The notes below the pieces were generated by a model. That model was not told the DNA's origin. It did no database searches and saw only the letters and a list, made by a program, of their open reading frames with translations. Positions 56,040 to 64,000 of a stretch of DNA of 64,000 nt are shown piece after piece. Each line of letters begins with the position of its first letter. Within the stretch, counting starts at the first letter, position 1. The translations under genes were made by a program, and so were the position numbers. Source of the stretch: Spirometra erinaceieuropaei (Eukaryota > Platyhelminthes > Cestoda > Diphyllobothriidea > Diphyllobothriidae); contig CACRXP010000231.1 in assembly GCA_902702965.1 (NCBI GenBank), positions 321,381 to 385,380 on the forward strand, given 5' to 3'.

Positions 56040-57110
56040 TTTTAGAGTATCTGGTTTTCCACGTGAGATTTTGGACAAAATTCTAAAATAATTTCAATTG
56101 GAAAGTATTACACAGGTTGTATTGTAATACTAATAATCGCGCAGAATAATCCTAAGATATTTTTAATGGTCAGGAATGTCGGCTTTTCAATCCGCTTTTG
56201 CCGGGCACTCAAAGAATAAAACTTAGTAGAAAAAAATACCTATGGTAGACGGTTGCTCACATAACTCATTTTTCTCGCTTTGTGCCTTGAGGCTCATACT
56301 TAAGCCCCGCCAAGAGTCGCTCGGCAGGTAGTATTACAGGCAGAATTACACTAAAGACACAGACAAAGAGGACTATCCAAGTCCGGCTTGTCTTTGTCGG
56401 GAATGTCATTCTGCCTATAGCTTCTTATGTTGCATAAATTTTCCCATAGACTTTCGTCGCCATTGTCAAGTCAAAGTCACTTTATGGAAAAAGTAAGCAA
56501 CAATGCTCTTTCTTGGGCATATTTGGTGGAAAAAACTATTTCCTTTAAATGTTATGCTTGTAAAAAGGGAGCCTTTCAGTTTGAAAGAGTGTTTGAATTT
56601 GAGATTTTTTAAGATCGTGAGATGCCCACACTTATACATCGCATCTGTCTCTTTGTTAACGCCGCGTGGCATGTACAGCATCGTTCGCTCCTATTGTAAA
56701 TCTTATGAACCGTTTGTAGCATCTTCTTAAAGGCAGGGAGAACTCTATGGTTCCCCTTACGCCGAAAGTATAGGGCATGTAATTTGTCAACCATAAACTT
56801 AAGTGAACTACAATGGGGGTTTAGCAGCATTCGGGAATTGAACCGCAGTAATAAAATTTGAAAAAGACAAGTCTCTATCAAACAAGCACAAGAAATAAAA
56901 TTATTGTGAGGTCTCCTAAAATACATGAGGATGAAAATCTCTGGATTGGCTTTCGATTGTGGCGCAATATAAGCTCATTAGAATGAACGAAAAATGTTGG
57001 GAGTATACTGCTTGTTGAATAATTTTGCAAACGCATCTTAACAATCCTGTTTAGTCGAAAATGAATTCCGGAATTTAATTTAACGTTTCACGAGATAGGT
57101 CAGGTATCTT
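56040..57110. repeat. Long fold-back element, copy 6, with SINE fragment inside
   Basis: Termini are diverged (left GTGAGATTTTGGACAAAATT, right GGAATTTAATTTAACGTTTC-ACGAGATAGG) but align with the family. SINE-like sequence interrupts the left half at 56280-56424. Confidence 0.55.
56280..56424. repeat. SINE 3' fragments inserted in a fold-back element
   Basis: Contains TTGTGCCTTGAGGCTCATAC, AGGCAGAATTACACTAAAGA and CTTGTCTTTGTCGGGAATG, recognisable parts of the SINE body in mixed orientation, inside the fold-back repeat 56040-57110. Confidence 0.5.
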
Positions 57111-59403
57111 ACAGCCCTCTTTCATTTGGACCTGTTGAAGTTACTTAGGTAATACGGTAGTAATTCCAATGACTGGAAGCTGTGGATATCTACTGCTTGC
57201 TGAAAGCGTGAACTTAGGACACTCGCGGAAGAGCAATCATTCACACAGGGTCCATAACAGGTGATCCCTACCAGGGTTACTTTTTGGAAGGAATGTGTAA
57301 CAGGAAGGAATGGACAAAAAATTCTAAAGAAGCCAAGAATCCCCGAAAAAAGCTCGCTTAAAATATTGCCTTGGTTAAACTGAAGATGGCACTGCGACAG
57401 TCTGCTTACATGGGATAAAAATTAAATCTCAAGAATTTGTGAGACTGATACGCTTCTAAATAAAGTGTTTTTTTACATAGGTAAACATCCAAAGCCTGCA
57501 GTAAAAATTGTCGATTTATGCATCACATATTTTGCATGAAATGTTCTCGCAAAAATTAAATCATAACTTCAGCGGTGATTCATGATTGTTTTGTGAGCAA
57601 TATTTTTCCGAATCTGACTCTATAAATATTAGCAATTTTAAATTAAAGAGTTGCTAGTAACTGCCTCGACAAGAAGCCGTTTCCCCTTTATGCAAATGCC
57701 TTTCGCATATGGATGAGATCCGTACCGGAAGGCAGAAGCTACGAAAGTTCGTGACTTAAAGAATGCCAAAACATCCTCTCCTGTCTCTAGGTACTGAACA
57801 TGACTTCATCCATCCGGTTGAACTTGCAACATCTGTTACGTAACTATAAGTAGTGCCGTTCACGCCCAAACAAGGTGCCCGTAAATAACAAATGGACGTC
57901 GGTGTACACACGCATTTAGGACGACAAAAGAATGCAGTTAGATCCCTAACTGGCAGATGATAATGAATATCGGAATCCAAGCTCACATATTTTATTGTTC
58001 TTCTGTAAATATATGTTTCAAAATTGTTGAATTCCTGGGTATTCTGTAAATCTTAGCCAAATGCTCAAAATATGAATATATGGCCCCATAAATCGCAAAA
58101 AAGCAGTTTAATCTATCCAGTATGAAATTCAGTCAGCTTTAAAACAAGTTTAGTCAGATAGGATTGAAATTTTCCCAGAATTTCTTAAAAAGTCATGTTG
58201 CAAATGGGGAATGTTTCCTTACTAGCCGGTAACAAATGCACCCTGTCAGTTTTTTCGGCTGTTACGACAGATCCACAGCCTGAATGCATCAGCTTCAGCA
58301 TGACTGTAAACAGTTGATTAATACGGGTCGAAGTCGCGTGCGGTAGAGCTCAATCGTTTTTCGGCAAATGGTCCGTCAGGGGTCAGTTCAATATTTCCTT
58401 ATATTTTAGTTTACGTCAGTCAAAGATATACGTTATTGCGTTTGCCAAGATATGGCCACCATTTGTTTAACAAGTTACGATTCAAATCTTACTCACGGAC
58501 TACTTATCGGAGAACCCTGTAGGACATCCAGGATTAGTTCATGTTAATGCTCCCCATTTTCATTGAAAACAAATTCAACCTTTGCACTTTTTTAAGTGTC
58601 ATCGTCGGACGGCGGTTTTTGACCTTCATGTACATGTCAGTTTGCAAAATCTGAGGTGCAATAAGTAATTTCCATGAAAGCCTTCATCTACTTAATCTTT
58701 GTGGAAAAAGGAATTTTCTTGAATTTAACTTGTCGTAGGATTAAATCTCACTGAGGCGCCGGGTTTTCAGAACTGGGTAAGTATGAATCTTTGATATCTG
58801 CCAAAACATTTGCTAAACCCAACAGTCTGATCGAAACGGGCGACCTGCCTGACTCAGTAAGAGTACACCTACTGATAACAAGTACATACGTCGACAGTAT
58901 CAACGTAAAATGTCTGGCTACTAACTGCGATCTTACCTTGATTTGTATTTTTACTCTTGATATATAATATATACTCCTTTGTCATCTAGATTTGTATTAA
59001 GTCTTCCTAGTCGCAAAGTCTGGCTTAGGATGTTACGTGTCTTTATGTGACATTTATGTAAACTCAGTTTACTATAAACGTGCATAAGTTCGTACGATGG
59101 ATGTGCTGGCATAAATACAGAAAGCGCATGCACAAACTCACAAAAGATGAAGTGAAATTTTCCTGCCGACTTTGCTCGGTGACATGCTACTTAAATGCAT
59201 TTATTGGATTATAACTTACGAAAGACATTACTGTCTCACTTCTGTATGTGTTTTTCTTACTATTATACTCTCCAGTAAATTTAGTTACGTCCCTAAAGAG
59301 AGGTGTTCGAAGTCCCATTCATCGTCATCAGGCAGTAACAGAAGCGAGAGATTTGACTTTTAACAACGATGAAATTGCCAGAATTGTTAAGAGGATCGAA
59401 TAA
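57111..59403. other. No supported gene
   Basis: AT-rich sequence with short frames only. Confidence 0.5.
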
Positions 59404-59551
59404 TCATTCGGTTGTCTTAGTACTCTGGAATTCGCTAATTTGGCTTTGAACCTCCGCCAGCTGGTCCATTTCTCTTTGTCGAATTTTATGAATCCCAAGC
59501 GACCGTTTTATATAAACGCGGAAGATATATAAAGCTTCCATGTTGGAAGCC
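59404..59551 (-). CDS. candidate terminal exon of an unidentified minus-strand gene
   Basis: On the minus strand a strong acceptor (GCTGTTTTTACTGTCCCCAG) leads into a frame reading ASNMEALYIFRVYIKRSLGI then HKIRQREMDQLAEVQSQISE then FQSTKTTE and TGA. The last 25 residues look helical and coiled-coil-like. The frame is also open upstream of the acceptor (to 59658), so an intronless reading is possible. No family is recognised and no partner exon was identified with confidence. The call rests on the splice site and composition. Confidence 0.28.
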
Positions 59552-61664
59552 CTGGGGACAGTAAAAACAGCGGCTGTGATTACGTAAAGGCAGGCCTTTT
59601 TTGCGTTTTGGAACGCAAATACGTCCATACCCAAAAGAAAGGCGTCCCTTTTCCACAAAATGATTGGGATTGCACCGACAGCTTAATAATAAAGAAACGC
59701 ACCAACTAAGTGATGGCTTCTTCTGAATGCGCTACAGTCTGACGGTTCAGAAATGCCAACCGTTGGCAGGTATAGAGCTGCGTGCGAGTTTAACGCGTAA
59801 ATTCGAGAAGACAGCCATTTTCATTCCAGGACTCATGAAGAGGTACAGGTACTTACTGAAGTGCAGTTTTTCTTTTTCGCTTGCTTTTCGTGTGAGGTTC
59901 TTTTTTTCACCGTAAAAAGGTCAGCAATAAAACGAGGGTACCATTGAGCACCTGAGGAACTACATTGGGTGTTTCCTATAGTCTTTTGGGGTGGTAATCA
60001 GATATAAGCACTGACGGCTAAACGACAGGCACACTCAATGTCCTTCGACATCATAGACTGCGAATAGGAACAAGACTCTTTCTTGGAATTCGTAAGATGG
60101 ACATCAAGTAAAGATAGGCTTGAATTAGTTTTGGGACATAGTAACCACGAAGGGGAATTCTGGTGTCTTGTCACAGGACTCAGTCACACATCACCACGTA
60201 CATTTGCAATCAGCACAGTCCAGCTGCGTGCCTAAGGACATATTTTTAACGTTTTTAAATCTAAAAAACACTCTTTCTATCGACATATACAGATAAATAG
60301 CAAAAATAGTGAGCTGGTTGAAACGGTTGTTCGGTTTTTTAGAGAAGCCACTTATGGCACATGGTTCAGACCCGTTTCTCTTTAGCTTTATCGTTTAACT
60401 CACCTGGCAGTAGAATGTTCCATTTTTATATGGATCTATAATAAGAATAGCAAATGTTCTTATGTAATTCGTCTGATAATATCCGCTTTCGAATCAATGG
60501 GGATGTAGCCAATTCGGTGAATTGTCCAGCTAACCATTGTCATCAGTGAGGCATCTTGCAGTGGGCTTCAGTTATTTCTGCCACTTTTGCGTAAAAACCT
60601 AGTTTCACACACACCGCTTTCGCCGATGGCGAGGTGACGGTGTGCCTTTTACTTGCTTAACGAGTCAGAGTAGCTATTATTCATCCAGTGGAATCTCATT
60701 CCTATATGCGCGTGTGAAAATTAAAGAAATTCGCCGATAAATACAGGAATACCGTTCTATTAGTCCACTCAAGTCTTTGTGCTTCTTTACAGTTTGAAGA
60801 CTAGAGTCCATTGCACACTCAATATTTCGCGAGTCGGAACGCAAGTGATCGTAATTAAAAGGTCGCAAATGTGTTTAGCTCTGTCCTGTGCGACTTTAAA
60901 TTGACTTGGTGTTTGTTCTATTTGACAAACGTCTGCGGTAATACCAAGGGGCTTTGGTTGGTGAGTTGGTCTATGTTTAGCAAGCGAGAAAATGGAGGCA
61001 CGAAATGCTAGGTTAACGATTTTGCCAAAACGCATTTCCAGCCGATTCAGGCGTGCCAATGATCTGCTGAGGTAAGGGCTGGTGGAAAGCTCGTTTGCCC
61101 CTTTTCTAACCAATCAAATCGGTCACGCTTTCAGAACATCTTAATATCCTTAGTGACATCCTTAAAAATCAAAACTGAGGGAGCAATCATTTCAGCGGAC
61201 TGAGGGCCCGATTGAAGTTGCGCCCTCTTGATATTAGTCACGGACACGGTATTCGGGTTAAGAAAGCCTACTAACTGTCAGAGGAGGGACTAGCATATGC
61301 CTAATACAGGGACGGTAGGAACAAGAGTCAGGGCAACCACGACGAGTTTGACTTGTTGTGATCTGGTTTTGCTACTGAGACAGAAAAGCCGATGGAGGGA
61401 GATGATGAGGTTGATGCTGGCTAAGTATGTCTTACGTTGACGTAATCTGTACGCACCGCTTTCCGGGATTCACCTGGTGCATTTCGTGTTTACTGTAAGG
61501 AATGATGGCGGGCCAAGTGAGTTCGGGTAGAAGAAAACCTCCTGACAGTGATTCAAATCTGTACTTTTGGCATGCCCGGGCCAAGCATATTTGTCGTAGA
61601 TGGTCTCCGTTTTGATAATTAATTTTGTCTTTCTATGTTAACATCCACGACCAACCCATTGTAG
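59552..61664. other. No supported gene
   Basis: A 108-codon minus frame (61113-60790) has protein-like composition (SLARLNRLEMRFGKIVNLAF) but no domain, start or splice evidence. Confidence 0.45.
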
Positions 61665-62570
61665 GTCAAAATTAGCCAACACGGGGCTATGATAAAATAG
61701 TTAGCACATGACACCAGCTTTTGAATGGACTTCTTTCCGGCCACTCGCAAAAACCACACTGTAAAAAATGACTACTTACGTAGCATGAGTTTTTCTTATT
61801 GATTTTCAAAGCCTTTATAAATTCAAATATATCTCATGAAAACACGCATAAAAATATTTACTCTTTTAATCTTGCGGTAGAAAATAACGACCTCTTGGAA
61901 GTTTATGTTTGAATGAAGGCATAATTCAGTTTTTGTAAGGTTCTTAAATGTGATATGCTTTAAGACCCTGAAATGCCTGTCCATAACACATTCTGTTTTT
62001 GCGTTTATCAATGTTGCTTGTGAAGTTTACAATATGGGTGAAATCCCTTGCTAAACGGCATAAACTCCACATGGTATTTTCTTAAATTCGTTAAGAAATT
62101 TATGATTTTCTACACACCGAAAATGTACGGCTTGTAGTTTTAAGACTTTGAATGCAGGTGCAACGGAGAATCCAATTCAGAATTTTTCATGAAGTGAAAA
62201 TATTTTTCGAAAACCGAATTGTACTCTTCCTACAGGTATAAAATTTAAGGAAAACGTGGGTTTTTACCAAATAAGAAAAGGGGTTAATATTCTTATACAT
62301 GGTTTCCATGAGATATATTTGAATTTATAAGGGCAGTCAACGTCAATAAGAAAAATACATGCCACTTATGTAGTCACTTTTACAAAGCGCGTTTTTTGTA
62401 AGCGGCCTACAAAAAGTTCATTTAAAAGCCGGCATCATGGGTTAACTGAAATGTTGTTGAATTATGCTGCACTGCAGTAAATTTTACAACCCTATTTAAG
62501 TAAGCTTTTTGAATCAAGGATGCATTTCAGAAGTTCGGTTAACATTTCATGAGTTAGCACACGTACTGTA
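61665..62570. repeat. Long fold-back element, copy 7, left end decayed
   Basis: The right end CATTTCATGAGTTAGCACAC-GTACTGTA is typical. The left half is recognisable from AGCTTTTGAATGGACTTCTT onwards, but the terminal left arm is degraded. Confidence 0.65.
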
Positions 62571-62639
62571 GGTCGCAATTATCCCCTAGAACGGACCAGC
62601 GCGTAGGCCGTTATTGTTGATGTACGCCAACGACAAATG

Positions 62640-63000
62640 CCAATATCAAAGGTGTGGTGAAACGCTTAGTTGCCGGTTCATGTCGCACCAATTGGTATCC
62701 CTGCCGCCCCCATTGTTTTCGGTTAAAATCATGGTCACGTGTTTGATATGGACAAGGGAGTGTAATGGTACCGGCCGGTCCGGCCGTGCTAACCATCTGC
62801 GTCCTCTCCCGCCTCCGGTCTTCTTGACTATGTCTTGACACCGAGCCAAGGTGGAGGAGGGGAGAGTGCGATAGATACTACACGAGCCTGCTGCCACCAC
62901 AAATCAAATCACACACAAGTTATCGTGTCCACTCTTACCCTGTAGTGAAGCACACGATCGACATCGTCTGTCAAGACGGCCGAACTGGCGTAGGTCACAA
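62640..63000 (+). repeat. Dispersed repeat copy (longer form)
   Basis: Contains CGGTTAAAATCATGGTCACG, GGTCTTCTTGACTATG, GAGAGTGCGATAGATACTAC and CGACATCGTCTGTCAAGACG, in the same order as at 44780-45130. Confidence 0.55.
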
Positions 63001-63901
63001 TGCAAACATGAAGCTAAGGACAGGTATCGTGTGACGAGAGCAGATCAAAACACGTTGCGTCTACGTTAGTCAAAGTCGCTCCATCATTCTTCAGAGTATT
63101 TTAATTTACAGACGTATGAAACTTTATAATTGGTTGCTACTGTGGCCTTATTCCACCCCCCGGCTGCTGGAAATTCCTGTCCTAATTTGCTGCCATTGTG
63201 AGTTGAGCAACAACCTAATATTGCAGTCTGGGGACAAATTGTCGCATAAATGGAGTTTCTAAACTCATCCCTTCTAACACGTACCTCACTGATAGAAATA
63301 CGCCTCTTGATGCTAAATTTTCGTTGGAAATTTGCCACCCGGTCAGAACAAAACTCTATTCACGGCAGTGATTCGGGCGCTCCTTGATCTTACATTAATT
63401 TGCCTTCCTTTCCCTTTTCAAAGCCCCGTACTTGCCGCTCCAAATCTTTGAAATGTGACCTCCAGAAAACATGCCACCCTCTTTGCCGGAACTGCGATTT
63501 ACTTTTGAATTCACTTCCACCTTCCCTCCACGCCCACCACCCACAACCCCTCCATGTTCAAAGTACTTACTTCGGGTTAGCAATGAACTGAATTATTCAT
63601 GGTGCACCGTCTTCATGAGGCGGAGAGAAGGAAGAGCCGGAGTGGGGGAGGGATAGGGAAGCGATGAAAGTTGATGCCTTTAACTGCTGACCATTTACGA
63701 ATTTTGCTTTTGCAGTTCAACTAAGATCTGTCAAATATCTGAACTTGAAGCTAGAATTTCGTCCGAAATAAAGAAGTTGAATTAAGAGCCGGACAATGAG
63801 TTTATTTTATTTTCCTCAACCAGCTCTGGTATGACATCTTCCTAAAGAGTTCGTTTTTTTTTCACAACGAATAAGAAGTGTAGCCGGTCGTATTTTGAAA
63901 G

Positions 63902-64000
63902 CACAGTAAATTGTGCGACTCATGAAATGTTAACCGAAATTCTGAAATGCATCCTCGACTCAAAAAGATTACTTAAGTAGGGACATAATATTCGTAACCA
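63902..64000. repeat. Left end of a fold-back element, cut by window end
   Basis: CACAGTAAATTGTGCGACTC-ATGAAATG and CCGAAATTCTGAAATGCAT are the family's left terminus. Confidence 0.65.

Noticed and set aside
60790..61113. 108-residue minus-strand frame
   Set aside because: Composition is protein-like, but there is no recognised domain, clear acceptor or donor, or partner exon.

Overview
This window looks like a gene-poor, repeat-rich eukaryotic (animal) chromosome segment. The organism is most likely a parasitic flatworm, and I lean towards a diphyllobothriid-type tapeworm. That assignment is an inference from the mix of repeats (Penelope-like elements with GIY-YIG endonucleases, a CR1-like LINE, Merlin and mariner-type DNA transposons, tRNA-derived SINEs, long fold-back elements) and from introns of 5-8 kb. 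There is no operon-like organisation, and most short reading frames are chance or transposon remnants.

Genes. The one clearly supported host gene is on the + strand. It encodes the C-terminal half of a P4-type ATPase (phospholipid flippase), closest in my reading to the ATP11/class VI group. Four exons with good splice sites and fully compatible phases lie at 205-476, 8505-8778, 14596-14913 and 23182-23451, with a possible terminal exon at 26807-27055. The 5' part of the gene is outside the window. A second, unidentified + strand gene may lie at 39.5-42.2 kb: five exon-like segments, three with N-glycosylation sequons and one with a membrane span, with one unresolved frame conflict. A possible terminal exon of a minus-strand gene is at 59404-59551.

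Mobile elements. Six Penelope-like (PLE) remnants lie at about 8.85-9.74, 11.3-12.3, 19.7-21.8, 37.25-38.6, 40.7-41.3 and 54.25-54.75 kb. A CR1-like LINE with a short-repeat 3' tail is at 48.06-49.97 kb, another LINE tail at 31.8-32.0 kb, and a mariner-like transposase pseudogene at 24.6-25.4 kb. A short Merlin element (17113-17902, 8-bp target duplication) sits inside a fold-back element. At least eight copies of a roughly 1-kb palindromic fold-back family, three copies of a small inverted-repeat element carrying telomere-like CCCTAA repeats, and a further dispersed family are also present.

Most interesting signal. A tRNA-derived SINE forms a tandem array of 312-bp units (34460-36141, a 907-N gap, then 37049-37205), with diverged copies near 23.6-24.4 and 53.8-54.1 kb. 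Every inspected complete unit carries a hammerhead-ribozyme-like motif (CUGAYGA ... GAAA, 6-bp helix I, palindromic helix III), and helix I shows compensatory changes between copies. Similar motifs sit at the ends of several PLEs. This resembles two known cases, the Schistosoma Sm-alpha satellite and PLE hammerheads, but with an unusual mismatched or bulged base next to helix II. Self-cleavage is inferred, not shown.
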